A stretch of 36,226 nt of DNA, from NCBI RefSeq assembly GCF_900112935.1, contig NZ_FONM01000023.1, forward strand, positions 1 through 36,226, given 5' to 3'. Shown in pieces: positions 1-7,697 of this stretch. This stretch comes from Trichococcus pasteurii. GTDB taxonomy: Bacteria > Bacillota > Bacilli > Lactobacillales > Aerococcaceae. The first letter of the stretch is position 1; every line of letters begins with the position of its first letter. The notes below the pieces were generated by a model. That model was not told the origin of the DNA and ran no database searches. It saw nothing but the letters and a program-made list of their open reading frames with translations. Made by a program: the position numbers and the translations under genes.

Positions 1-181
1 CTTTTTCGATCAAGGGCAGTTCATCGATCTTTAGCTTCTGGTAATTTAAATTGTCCGGTGCAGTTAACTGAGGCATGCGGGAGTTTCGCGTCAACAGGAG
101 TACTAACTTCATCAACGCAAGAATAATCATTCGTTGACGCTTGATAATATCAACTAAATAGGTTAATAATAGAGGTAGCAA
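1..181 (-). CDS. Possible partial reading frame running off the left edge, unknown function
   Basis: An open minus-strand frame runs uninterrupted from the window edge to at least position 230. A plausible start is TTG at 181-179, placed 8 nt after a purine-rich ribosome site (AAGGAAG). It would give 60 residues before leaving the window, with a hydrophobic, leucine-rich first 30 residues and then a polar segment ending ELPLIEK. I do not recognise the family. A fragment of a transposase or small membrane protein are both possible. No promoter was identified. The frame could be chance, so confidence is low. Confidence 0.3.
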   Translation of the reverse strand, partial: MLPLLLTYLVDIIKRQRMIILALMKLVLLLTRNSRMPQLTAPDNLNYQKLKIDELPLIEK

Positions 182-363
182 CTTGTCATCTTCCTTTCTT
201 TTGGGGAAATAGTGCGGTGTCGTTACCATCACTATTGACCAAAAATTGGGGGGTGGCAAGTTGTTTTTGTCGTTAACCCCGTTAAATCAACGAAAAAATA
301 CAAAATTGAACGTCTGGCAGAGCTAAACTTTGACAGTACGAAAGTGGATAGGGAGGTACAAAA
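182..363. other. Intergenic stretch before nudF
   Basis: Non-coding by eye. The only clear signal is the nudF ribosome site GGGAGGT at 351-357. A TTGACA hexamer at 330-335 has no -10 box at the right distance, so I do not call a promoter. Just to the left, GCGTCAAC near 88-95 and GTTGACGC near 133-140 form an 8-bp inverted repeat inside the possible edge gene. Confidence 0.4.
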
Positions 364-924
364 ATGGAATTTGAAGAAAAAACATTGAAAAGCGAAAAAA
401 TATTTGATGGTGTCTTGCTGCATTTGGTGAGGGAAGAGGTGCTGTTGCCCAACGGAAAAACTTCAGTCAGGGAGATGATCAGGCATCCTGGTGCTGTTGC
501 GATGATCCCCTTTACCTCTGACGGCAAAATGGTCATGGTCAGACAGTTCCGGAAACCGTTGGATCGTACTGTGGTCGAGATTCCGGCAGGCAAATTGGAG
601 ACTTCCGATACGGAGCCTTTGCTGGCAGCAATCCGTGAGCTGGAGGAAGAGACCGATTATCGCGCGGAAAAATGGTCAGAATTGACGGTTTTTTACCCAA
701 CACCGGCTTATTTGGATGAACGCATCACAATCTATTTGGCGGAAGGCTTGACGAAAGTCGAAAATTCTTTGCCGATGGACGAAGATGAATTCATTGAAAT
801 CCTGGAATTGACATTCGAAGAAGCGAAAGCTTTGCAGGAATCCGGAGAAATCTGCGATTCGAAAACAATCTATGCCATGCTGTATTGGGAGATGCGTCTT
901 TTGCGGGAAAGAATAGAGGGATAG
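364..924 (+). CDS. nudF: ADP-ribose pyrophosphatase, Nudix family
   Basis: A 186-residue Nudix hydrolase. The family hydrolyses ADP-ribose to AMP and ribose-5-phosphate in the cytoplasm, limiting free ADP-ribose. The Nudix box lies at about residues 77-99 and carries the metal-binding RELEEET core. The glycine usual near its end is replaced by aspartate (Asp98). The upstream IPAGKLE segment is typical of the NudF/YqkG type. The start ATG follows GGGAGGT by 6 nt. It is the first gene of an operon: the next gene begins 1 nt after this stop, and mtnN follows. The same trio is found in streptococci. The length fits the family. Confidence 0.88.
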   Translation: MEFEEKTLKSEKIFDGVLLHLVREEVLLPNGKTSVREMIRHPGAVAMIPFTSDGKMVMVRQFRKPLDRTVVEIPAGKLETSDTEPLLAAIRELEEETDYRAEKWSELTVFYPTPAYLDERITIYLAEGLTKVENSLPMDEDEFIEILELTFEEAKALQESGEICDSKTIYAMLYWEMRLLRERIEG

Positions 925-925
925 C

Positions 926-1333
926 ATGCCAGAACCGAAGAAACCGCTGATCACCAGGGAACGGTATCGTCAGTACAAAAGGGACCAGACAACAACACCG
1001 GTGACCGACGAAAAGAAAACCGCTCCGCGTTCAAAAGATGCAGAGCGTTCCGCTCCGGCAACGGAAAAAAACAACAAGCAGCCTGCAGCCTCTGCAGGGG
1101 AGAAAAGCAGTATGCCGACCGAAAAGAAAAGGTCGGAGAACGGCAAGCAGGACAAGACCGCCAAGCCAAAAGCAAAGTTGTTCCGAAAGGCCGACAAACC
1201 GGCACCTACCACAAAGGTGCAACGTTTGACGGACAAGGAAAGAGGCAGAAAATTGGACAACTATCTGAACAAAGCCATCCTGATCGTAATCCTGTTGATC
1301 ATTTTGGTTTTTGCGATAGCCTTCGTCCTATGA
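926..1333 (+). CDS. macP: MacP-like membrane-anchored cell wall synthase accessory protein
   Basis: A 135-residue protein with a short conserved-looking N-terminus (KPLITRERYRQYKRD, residues 6-20), a lysine-, proline- and threonine-rich disordered middle, and one hydrophobic segment at about residues 115-134 that ends the protein. This makes it a tail-anchored cytoplasmic protein. In Streptococcus pneumoniae the gene between the nudix hydrolase and pfs/mtnN is macP. Its product is a phosphoprotein that activates the class A penicillin-binding protein PBP2a after phosphorylation by StkP. Position, topology and the KPL(I/L)T start match, so I infer a MacP homologue. The low-complexity middle would evolve fast and gives no further support. 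It lies 1 nt after nudF and 33 nt before mtnN. Confidence 0.65.
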   Translation: MPEPKKPLITRERYRQYKRDQTTTPVTDEKKTAPRSKDAERSAPATEKNNKQPAASAGEKSSMPTEKKRSENGKQDKTAKPKAKLFRKADKPAPTTKVQRLTDKERGRKLDNYLNKAILIVILLIILVFAIAFVL

Positions 1334-1366
1334 CATAACAAAGCAGCTACAGGGAAGGAAACACTC

Positions 1367-2059
1367 ATGATCGGAATTATTGGTGCAATGGAAGAAGAAA
1401 ACCGTATTTTATTGGAAAATATGACAGAAAAAAAAGAGGAAACACATTTCCACCTCGCTTTTACAAGAGGAAAAATCGAAAATCAGGATGTGGTATTGGT
1501 GCAGTCCGGCATCGGTAAAGTCAACTCGGCCATAGCCACCGCCTTCATCATCGATCGTTATCATCCCGAATTCGTCATCAACACCGGTTCAGCCGGGGGA
1601 TTAAACGCAGCTTTGCATGTGGGCGACGTCGTTGTAGCGGATAAGGTTGCCTATCATGATGTCGACGCTACCGCATTCGGCTATTCTGTGGGACAAGTGC
1701 CTCAGATGCCGCATTATTATACGGCTGATGAAAAAGTTGTGGAAAAGATCAAGCGGGCAGCTGAAAAAGTCGGCTTGCATGCTGTCCAAGGGACGATTGT
1801 GTCAAGCGATTCCTTCATCGCATCAGAAAGCGGCACTAGCCGCATCAAGGAACATTTCCCGGATGCCTATGCAACCGAAATGGAGGGCGCATCAATTGCC
1901 CAGGCTTGCTACGTATTGGGAATACCCTTCGCCATCATTCGTGCCATTTCGGACGGAGCAAGCGATGGTGCGGCGCTGACGTTCGACGAATTCATCGTCG
2001 AAGCCGGGAAGAAATCCGCGGAAATGGTCATCGAATTACTGAAAAATAGCGGAGAATAG
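1367..2059 (+). CDS. mtnN: 5'-methylthioadenosine/S-adenosylhomocysteine nucleosidase
   Basis: A 230-residue cytoplasmic MTAN (Pfs). It cleaves adenine from methylthioadenosine and S-adenosylhomocysteine, feeding methionine salvage and giving S-ribosylhomocysteine, the LuxS substrate. The N-terminal IGIIGAMEEE motif holds the catalytic glutamate (Glu11). The NTGSAGG purine-site loop lies at residues 72-78, the ribose-binding EMEG at 171-174, and the catalytic aspartate at Asp196 in AISDGA. The ATG follows GGGAAGGAA. It is the last gene of the nudF-macP-mtnN operon and is followed by a terminator 11 nt after the stop. Confidence 0.95.
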   Translation: MIGIIGAMEEENRILLENMTEKKEETHFHLAFTRGKIENQDVVLVQSGIGKVNSAIATAFIIDRYHPEFVINTGSAGGLNAALHVGDVVVADKVAYHDVDATAFGYSVGQVPQMPHYYTADEKVVEKIKRAAEKVGLHAVQGTIVSSDSFIASESGTSRIKEHFPDAYATEMEGASIAQACYVLGIPFAIIRAISDGASDGAALTFDEFIVEAGKKSAEMVIELLKNSGE

Positions 2060-2069
2060 TCCGGAATTG

Positions 2070-2104
2070 AACCACTCACCCGATAATGGCTGAGTGGTTT
2101 TTTT
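2070..2104 (+). terminator. Rho-independent terminator after mtnN
   Basis: A 9-bp perfect stem AACCACTCA / TGAGTGGTT with a 12-nt loop is followed by a run of T residues. It closes the nudF-macP-mtnN operon. Confidence 0.85.
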
Positions 2105-2157
2105 ACTGTCCGCAGAAATTTTGAGGGCTGTTACTTCAGGAAAGGAAGGGTTTAATG

Positions 2158-2187
2158 TTGTAAGGGTTTTTCAAAATACTGTACAAT
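2158..2187 (+). promoter_or_regulatory. Sigma-A-type promoter for the HerA-like gene
   Basis: TTGTAA at 2158-2163 and TACAAT at 2182-2187 are separated by 18 nt. They lie about 35 nt before the start codon, with a strong ribosome site (AAGGAGGGG) in between. Confidence 0.6.
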
Positions 2188-2222
2188 AAGGATGAAATGT
2201 CAGGCTAAGGAGGGGTTTTTGA

Positions 2223-3731
2223 ATGCGCCAAGAACTGGTGATCGGACAAGGGGACAACCCGGCAATCATCCATTTGGATAAGCTGAACCGGCACGGCTTG
2301 ATCGCCGGAGCGACCGGAACGGGGAAAACGGTGACTTTGAAGGTGATAGCGGAACAATTGAGCAAAGCCGGTATTCCGGTATTCCTCGCGGACGTCAAAG
2401 GTGACCTGGCGAGCATTGCGGAACCGGGTGAGTTGAGCGAAAAAATAATGGAGCGAGTAACAAAACTGCAGCCGGAGGATTTTGAGCCGCGCGCATACCC
2501 CGTTGAGCTCCTGGATATCTTCGGAGCGAACGGTGTACCGGTGCGGACAACCATTTCCGATATGGGGCCGATCCTTTTGTCGCGTCTGTTGGGACTCAAT
2601 GAAACGCAGGAAGGAATCATGAACATCGCGTTCAAAGTGGCGGATGAGAAACAACTCTTGCTCATCGACATCAAAGATTTGCGGGCGATCCTGAATTTCG
2701 TCGGAGACAACGCTACAGAGCTGCGCCGCGAATACGGGAATATTTCAAAGCAATCCATCGGTGCAATCTTAAGAGGTTTATTGGTGATCGAGGAGCAGGG
2801 CGGCGACCTTTTCTTCGGAGAGCCGATGTTCGATATCCAGGATTTATTGAAAACAGATGCAGCAGGGCGCGGTTATGTGAACATTCTGATGGCGAACCGC
2901 CTGTTCATGTCGCCAAAACTCTACTCGACCTTCCTGCTGTGGTTCCTTTCGGAGCTGTACGAGCAATTGCCGGAAGTCGGGGATCTTGATAAACCAAAGA
3001 TTGTGTTCTTTTTTGATGAGGCGCATGTCCTTTTTCAGGACGTTCCGGATGTGCTTGAGGAAAAAATCGAACTCATTGTCCGGCTGATCCGTTCCAAGGG
3101 GGTCGGGGTCTATTTTGTGACGCAAAATCCTACGGACCTGCCGAATGACATCTTGAGCCAATTGGGCAACAAAGTTCAGCATGCCTTACGAGCCTTTACG
3201 CCCAAGGAACAGAAGACCGTCAAAGCGGTAGCCGAAACTTTCCGCCAGCAGGAAGGGGAAGAATTGGAAAAGAAATTGACGGAGCTCAAGGTCGGCGAAG
3301 CGCTGGTTTCCTTTCTCGACCCGGAAGGAATTCCCGGCTATGTCCAGCAGGTCATGATCTATCCTCCTGAGAGCAAAATGGGCATCCTGGATCCGCTCGT
3401 CAAGGAAGAAAAAATCAACCGATCTTTGCTGTATTACAAATACAGCGAGGCAATCGACAGGGAATCCTCCTACGAGCAACTGCAGCGACTGTCGGAAATC
3501 AAAGCGATTGAGCTGGAGGAAAATGAAGAGCTTGCCGCTAGGGACAGGGAAAAAGCCGAACAGTTGAAGCAACTGGAAAAAGAGCGGCAAAAAGAACAAA
3601 CCCAGCCCAAACGGTCGAGCAGTCCCCGCGATTCGACAATGGACAGATTCACCAAAAATTTGATGTCACAAGTGGGCAGGGAAGTCGGCCGCGTCATCTC
3701 CCGCGGTATTTTGGGCATCCTGAAAAAATGA
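2223..3731 (+). CDS. HerA/YjgR-type P-loop ATPase (DUF853 helicase-like)
   Basis: A 502-residue HerA-FtsK superfamily ATPase of the DUF853/YjgR type. Walker A is GATGTGKT at residues 29-36. Walker B lies in the IVFFFDEAH stretch at about residues 259-267, followed by a conserved VTQNPTDLP segment (about 299-307), as in the family. The C-terminus is a charged, probably coiled-coil tail (about residues 405-465) and a short basic segment. The cellular role of DUF853 proteins is not established. HerA relatives are DNA translocases, but no NurA-like nuclease partner is nearby. It is a monocistronic unit with its own promoter and terminator. The ATG is 7 nt after AAGGAGGGG. Confidence 0.85.
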   Translation: MRQELVIGQGDNPAIIHLDKLNRHGLIAGATGTGKTVTLKVIAEQLSKAGIPVFLADVKGDLASIAEPGELSEKIMERVTKLQPEDFEPRAYPVELLDIFGANGVPVRTTISDMGPILLSRLLGLNETQEGIMNIAFKVADEKQLLLIDIKDLRAILNFVGDNATELRREYGNISKQSIGAILRGLLVIEEQGGDLFFGEPMFDIQDLLKTDAAGRGYVNILMANRLFMSPKLYSTFLLWFLSELYEQLPEVGDLDKPKIVFFFDEAHVLFQDVPDVLEEKIELIVRLIRSKGVGVYFVTQNPTDLPNDILSQLGNKVQHALRAFTPKEQKTVKAVAETFRQQEGEELEKKLTELKVGEALVSFLDPEGIPGYVQQVMIYPPESKMGILDPLVKEEKINRSLLYYKYSEAIDRESSYEQLQRLSEIKAIELEENEELAARDREKAEQLKQLEKERQKEQTQPKRSSSPRDSTMDRFTKNLMSQVGREVGRVISRGILGILKK

Positions 3732-3743
3732 AGCCAGAACGAA

Positions 3744-3773
3744 AAGACCAGTCCCACAAGGGCTGGCCTTTTT
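3744..3773 (+). terminator. Terminator after the HerA-like gene
   Basis: CCAGTCC pairs with GGGCTGG (one G-U pair, loop CACAA). The stem is extended outward by AAG/CTT across a mismatch and followed by a T-rich tail. Confidence 0.75.
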
Positions 3774-3860
3774 GCTTTCGTTTTTTTCAGATGATCCGAA
3801 AGCATGGTGGCGCTTTCCTTAAAGTTACTTACTTTTTTCATGGAAATCTCATATTTGGTA

Positions 3861-3889
3861 TTGTGTTTTATTTCCGCATCCAGTAGAAT
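3861..3889 (+). promoter_or_regulatory. Promoter of the siderophore transporter operon
   Basis: TTGTGT at 3861-3866 and TAGAAT at 3884-3889 have 17-nt spacing. The predicted start of transcription is at about 3896, just upstream of the Fur box, so bound Fur would block initiation or clearance. Confidence 0.6.
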
Positions 3890-3907
3890 AGCACCTATAC
3901 CATTAAA

Positions 3908-3940
3908 TGAGAATGATTCTCAATTAGAATCGTTATCATT
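3908..3940 (+). promoter_or_regulatory. Fur box, iron-responsive operator
   Basis: TGAGAAT-G-ATTCTCA at 3908-3922 is a perfect 7-1-7 inverted repeat of the Fur type (consensus TGATAATNATTATCA). A second, imperfect unit (TTAGAATCGTTATCA, 3924-3938) abuts it. This is the arrangement expected for two Fur dimers. The site sits between the promoter and the first transporter gene, so the operon is predicted to be repressed when iron is sufficient. Confidence 0.85.
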
Positions 3941-3970
3941 AAGGAGTTGCTTTTGGAAGATGGTGAATAG

Positions 3971-4924
3971 ATGTTGAAGAAATTACTGCTCGTTCTGATT
4001 GTGATGGGAGCGATCGTGCTTTCCCTTGGTGTGGGGACCGCTGTGTTTTCGGTGGAACAGTTTCTGGTCGGGAGCAACACGGACCGTCTGATACTGTTGT
4101 CTTCACGTCTGCCGAGGACTATTACGGTTCTCTTGGCTGGAGCGGGCTTGTCCTTATCCGGGCTGATCATGCAATCATTGACGCAGAACCGATTTGCAGC
4201 CCCTGATACAGTCGGCACGGTGGATGCGGCGAGAGTGGGCATGCTGTGCGGCATGATTTTCTTTCCGGGTTTGTCGGTTGTGGGGAAGATGACGCTTTCC
4301 TTCCTCTTTGCTGCGGCGGGGACGTTCCTGTTTTTGCTGGTCGTGAATCGCTTGCCTTTCAAGAGCCAGATGACGATCCCTTTGCTGGGGCTGATGTATG
4401 GAAATATTTTGGGAGGGGTCGCCAATTTTTTTGCCTTCCGCTTCAATGTCACGCAAAATCTTTCTGCCTGGATGCAGGGGGATTTTTCGTTGGTCATCAA
4501 AGGACAATATGAGGGGATGTACCTCATATTCCTGCTGTTTTTGGCACTTTATTTTTTTGCCGACCATTTTACGATTGCGCGCTTCGGGAAAGACGCGGCC
4601 AAAAACCTCGGTCTGCCTTTCGAAGCGGTCCTGTTCATCGGGACGCTGTTCGTATCCTTGACTGTTGCCATCATCCTGAGCACGGTCGGTAACCTGCCGT
4701 TTTTGGGAGTGATCATCCCGAATCTCGTCTCATTGCGCTTCGGCGATAACATCCGCAATACCCACGGCAAGGTTGCGCTTTTCGGAGCGGGTTTCTTGTT
4801 GCTGTGCGACGTCTTTTCGCGCTCGGTCATCCCACCGTACGAAATACCGGTGGAAACGGTGCTGGGTGTTTTCGGCGGCGGCTTGTTCTTGTGGCTGTTG
4901 TTGAAGGGAGGGAGGCCGGCATGA
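3971..4924 (+). CDS. yclN: Iron-siderophore ABC transporter permease 1 (FecCD family)
   Basis: A 317-residue, strongly hydrophobic integral membrane protein with roughly eight to nine transmembrane segments. It carries the FecCD-family signature PRTITVLLAGAGLSLSG at about residues 49-65. Together with the next gene it forms the heteromeric channel that moves ferric siderophore through the membrane. The gene order permease-permease-ATPase-binding protein and the lengths (317/320/253/322) match Bacillus subtilis yclNOPQ, the petrobactin importer. The actual siderophore cannot be read from the sequence. The stop overlaps the next start (ATGA), indicating translational coupling. Its regulation is by the Fur box upstream. 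Confidence 0.88.
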   Translation: MLKKLLLVLIVMGAIVLSLGVGTAVFSVEQFLVGSNTDRLILLSSRLPRTITVLLAGAGLSLSGLIMQSLTQNRFAAPDTVGTVDAARVGMLCGMIFFPGLSVVGKMTLSFLFAAAGTFLFLLVVNRLPFKSQMTIPLLGLMYGNILGGVANFFAFRFNVTQNLSAWMQGDFSLVIKGQYEGMYLIFLLFLALYFFADHFTIARFGKDAAKNLGLPFEAVLFIGTLFVSLTVAIILSTVGNLPFLGVIIPNLVSLRFGDNIRNTHGKVALFGAGFLLLCDVFSRSVIPPYEIPVETVLGVFGGGLFLWLLLKGGRPA

Positions 4925-5883
4925 AAAACGTGTTGAAAAACCGCATCATCATGAAGCGGTTGGCTGTGATGGCAGTGGCTTTGGCTTTGGTTTATTTTTT
5001 TTGGAACCAGGGTATCGGCAATATGTTCATCCTGAAGTTGCGGAGCACGAAGCTTTTGACATTCGCGGTCATCAGCATCAGTACTGCTTTTGCGACGGTC
5101 AGCTTTCAGACGGTCGTGCACAGCAACTTTTTGACCCCCAGCATTCTAGGGGTCGAATCCTTCTACCGCCTGCTGCAGACAGTGCTGATGTTCTTCAGTT
5201 TCTCGCTGTTGGGCAGCCAACTGAATGCGGAATGGCAGTTCATTTTCCTGCTGTTCCTGATGCTGGGAAGTTATTTCTTGCTGTACCGGCTGTCCTGGAA
5301 CCGGAAAAATTACGATATGCAGGTCATCCTGATGATCGGCCTCGTAATGGGGACCTTCTTCAACAGCATCAGCTCCTTTATGCAAGTGCTGATGGACCCG
5401 AATGAGTACGACAAACTTCAGACGAAACTGTATGCCAGTTTTCAGAACATCAATGATTCCGTGCTTGTTTTGGCTGTTCCGCTCGCCATATATTCGATCA
5501 TCAGCTTGTGGCGCAAGCGGAAGGTATTGGAAGTTTTGGGACTGGGGGCGCAAACGGCCAAAAATTTGGGGGTCGCTGTCGAAATGGAGACGAAACTTAC
5601 CTTCATGCATGTCATCCTGTTGATGACAGTCTCCGCAGCGCTCGTCGGACCGATGATGTTTCTCGGTTTTGTGGCGGCGAACATCGCATATCGGCTGTTC
5701 AGGACGTATTGCCTGAACTACCTGTTGCCAGGCGCGAGTCTGCTCAGTTTCGTGATGGTCGTGGCCGGACAATTCCTGGCGGAGGAAGTCTTCAAGTTGC
5801 AAACGAATTTAAGCATTCTGGTCGAACTGTTCGGGGGAATCTATTTCTTTTGGTTGTTATGGAAGGAAAGGGGCAAATTATGA
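4921..5883 (+). CDS. yclO: Iron-siderophore ABC transporter permease 2 (FecCD family)
   Basis: A 320-residue polytopic membrane protein, the second permease of the importer. I start it at ATG 4921, which overlaps the preceding stop as ATGA. The frame is open further upstream, but that extension lies inside the first permease gene and would add non-membrane sequence. Typical FecCD features include the N-terminal helix, the ILGVESFY stretch and the GPMMFLGFVAAN segment near the ATPase-coupling region. The stop again overlaps the ATPase start, so three genes are translated in tight coupling. Confidence 0.87.
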   Translation: MKNVLKNRIIMKRLAVMAVALALVYFFWNQGIGNMFILKLRSTKLLTFAVISISTAFATVSFQTVVHSNFLTPSILGVESFYRLLQTVLMFFSFSLLGSQLNAEWQFIFLLFLMLGSYFLLYRLSWNRKNYDMQVILMIGLVMGTFFNSISSFMQVLMDPNEYDKLQTKLYASFQNINDSVLVLAVPLAIYSIISLWRKRKVLEVLGLGAQTAKNLGVAVEMETKLTFMHVILLMTVSAALVGPMMFLGFVAANIAYRLFRTYCLNYLLPGASLLSFVMVVAGQFLAEEVFKLQTNLSILVELFGGIYFFWLLWKERGKL

Positions 5884-6641
5884 GAATCAGTAACGTCAGC
5901 AAAGCCTATGAAGATGAAAAAGTATTGGATGACATCTCATTGGCGATCGAGAAAGGGAAAATAACGGCTTTCATCGGTCCGAACGGGGCAGGCAAAAGCA
6001 CACTCCTTTCGGTCATCAGCCGTCTGTTGACAAAGGACGAAGGCATCTTGACGATACACGGGAAAGAAATCGAAGCCTGGCAGTCCGACGAATTGGCGAA
6101 GGAACTTTCGATCCTGAAACAACAGAATGCCTATCAAGTGCGCATGACGGTCCGCGAATTGGTCTCGTTCGGCAGGTTCCCCTATACGAAGGGCAGGCTG
6201 AATGATGAGGATCATGCGATGATCGACAAGGTTTTGGGTTATCTGAATTTGGAGGGATTCGCCAACCGCTATTTGGATACCTTATCTGGCGGCCAGCTCC
6301 AGCGGGCCGCGATTGCGATGATTTTGGTGCAGGATACGGAATACATCTTATTGGATGAGCCACTGAACAATCTTGATTTGAAACAGAGCATCGTTACGAT
6401 GCAGACCATCCGGAATTTGGCTGATGAACTGGGTAAAACGATTCTGGTCGTCATCCACGATGTCAACTTCGCATCCGTTTTTTCGGACAACATCATCGCC
6501 ATGAAAAACGGAAAGGTCTTCCGGAGCGGCACGGTCGAGGAAGTCATCCGGACACAAGTTTTGCAGGAATTATATGAAGTACCATTGGAAGTCATCACGA
6601 CTGCGGATGGAAAAAAACATTGCACGTATCAAGCATTTTGA
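5880..6641 (+). CDS. yclP: Iron-siderophore ABC transporter ATP-binding protein
   Basis: A 253-residue cytoplasmic ATPase that powers the FecCD permeases. Walker A is GPNGAGKS at residues 33-40, the ABC signature LSGGQ starts at about residue 135, and Walker B is YILLDEP at about 155-161, followed by the D-loop NNLD and the switch histidine in VVIHDVN. I start at ATG 5880 (ATGA overlap with the permease stop), because the longer open frame upstream lacks ABC sequence. Length and order match YclP. Confidence 0.92.
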   Translation: MRISNVSKAYEDEKVLDDISLAIEKGKITAFIGPNGAGKSTLLSVISRLLTKDEGILTIHGKEIEAWQSDELAKELSILKQQNAYQVRMTVRELVSFGRFPYTKGRLNDEDHAMIDKVLGYLNLEGFANRYLDTLSGGQLQRAAIAMILVQDTEYILLDEPLNNLDLKQSIVTMQTIRNLADELGKTILVVIHDVNFASVFSDNIIAMKNGKVFRSGTVEEVIRTQVLQELYEVPLEVITTADGKKHCTYQAF

Positions 6642-6659
6642 CATAGAGGAGAATGTAAA

Positions 6660-7628
6660 ATGAAAAAATGGCAAAAGACAATCTTAAGTTTGGCTTCAAT
6701 CTTCACCTTGGCGGCTTGCGGCAACCAAGAAGGGAGTGCTGATGCGGCAGACTCAACAACAGCGACTTCGACTGCGGAAACCGGAGCAACGGTGATCATC
6801 GAGGATACACGCGGCTCTGTAGAAGTGCCTAAAGACCCTCAAAACGTGGCTGTTTTGGATTTTGGCCATTTGGATACAGTAATTGCATTGGGCAAGGAGG
6901 ATGCCGTCACCGGGACAGCGACCGAAAACATGCCGGCTTATTTGGCGGATAAGGCTGATCAATTCGAGAACGTGGGTACGCTTAAAGAACCGAATGTTGA
7001 AGCGCTGGCGAACCTGGCGCCGGAGCTCATCATCATTTCGAACCGGTTGGTGGACTTCGCGGAAGAATTGGAGGAAATCGCTCCTGTAGTCGTGCTCAGT
7101 GTCGATTACACGGACTATTGGGGATCGGTCCAAAAGAACATCACTGCTTTAGGGACCATCTTTGCTGAAGAGGAAGCAGCTGAAGAGGCCATCGCAACCT
7201 TGAACGAGGAGATTGAGGCCGTCCAAGCAACGACAGCCGGAATCAGCGAAAAAACATTGACGCTGCTACTGAACGATGGCAGCATGTCCGCTTTCAGCAC
7301 AGGTTCGCGCTTCGGGTTCATTTATGATACGTTGGGCTTCAAGCCTGTCGATGCCGCGATCGAGGATTCCACGCATGGGCAGTCCGTCGGCTATGAAGGG
7401 TTGCTGGAAATCAATCCGCAAATTTTGTTCGTCGTCGACCGCACGGCGGCTGTCGGGACAGCTTCTGACGAAAACGCCGCGTTGTTGGAGAATGATTTCG
7501 TCTATCAAACGGATGCTTATAAAAATAATAAAATCATCAACCTGTCCTCCGACTTGTGGTATCTCTCAGGCGGCGGGATAGAATCGATCCATTTGATGGT
7601 CGAAGAGATCGCAACGGAACTCCAGTAA
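6660..7628 (+). CDS. yclQ: Siderophore-binding lipoprotein of the ABC transporter
   Basis: A 322-residue class III substrate-binding lipoprotein. A signal peptide (KKWQKTILSLASIFTLAAC) ends in the lipobox LAAC, with Cys at about residue 20, so it is anchored outside the membrane. The mature part starts with a low-complexity Ala/Thr/Ser linker and then the TroA/FhuD-like fold, including DTRGSVEVPKDPQNVAVLDFG. The ATG follows GAGGAGAA, 18 nt after the ATPase stop. It captures ferric siderophore for the YclNOP-like permease. I see no clear terminator between it and the next promoter. Confidence 0.9.
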   Translation: MKKWQKTILSLASIFTLAACGNQEGSADAADSTTATSTAETGATVIIEDTRGSVEVPKDPQNVAVLDFGHLDTVIALGKEDAVTGTATENMPAYLADKADQFENVGTLKEPNVEALANLAPELIIISNRLVDFAEELEEIAPVVVLSVDYTDYWGSVQKNITALGTIFAEEEAAEEAIATLNEEIEAVQATTAGISEKTLTLLLNDGSMSAFSTGSRFGFIYDTLGFKPVDAAIEDSTHGQSVGYEGLLEINPQILFVVDRTAAVGTASDENAALLENDFVYQTDAYKNNKIINLSSDLWYLSGGGIESIHLMVEEIATELQ

Positions 7629-7636
7629 GCAAAAGA

Positions 7637-7666
7637 TTGTCGCTCTTCCGGTTTTTTCTCTATAAT
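7637..7666 (+). promoter_or_regulatory. Promoter of yktB
   Basis: TTGTCG at 7637-7642 and TATAAT at 7661-7666 are spaced by 18 nt. The in-frame ATG at 7668 directly abuts the -10 box and so would lie upstream of the transcript start. This supports the downstream TTG start for yktB. Confidence 0.7.
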
Positions 7667-7697
7667 AATGGAAGGAAATCAGAAAGAGGTGCACGGT

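Noticed and set aside
330-335. TTGACA as a nudF promoter
   Set aside because: At 17 nt downstream lies the ribosome site, not a -10 box.
5508-5879. N-terminal extension of the siderophore ATPase
   Set aside because: The extension is out of frame within the permease gene; ATG 5880 forms a tight ATGA overlap and starts the ABC domain.
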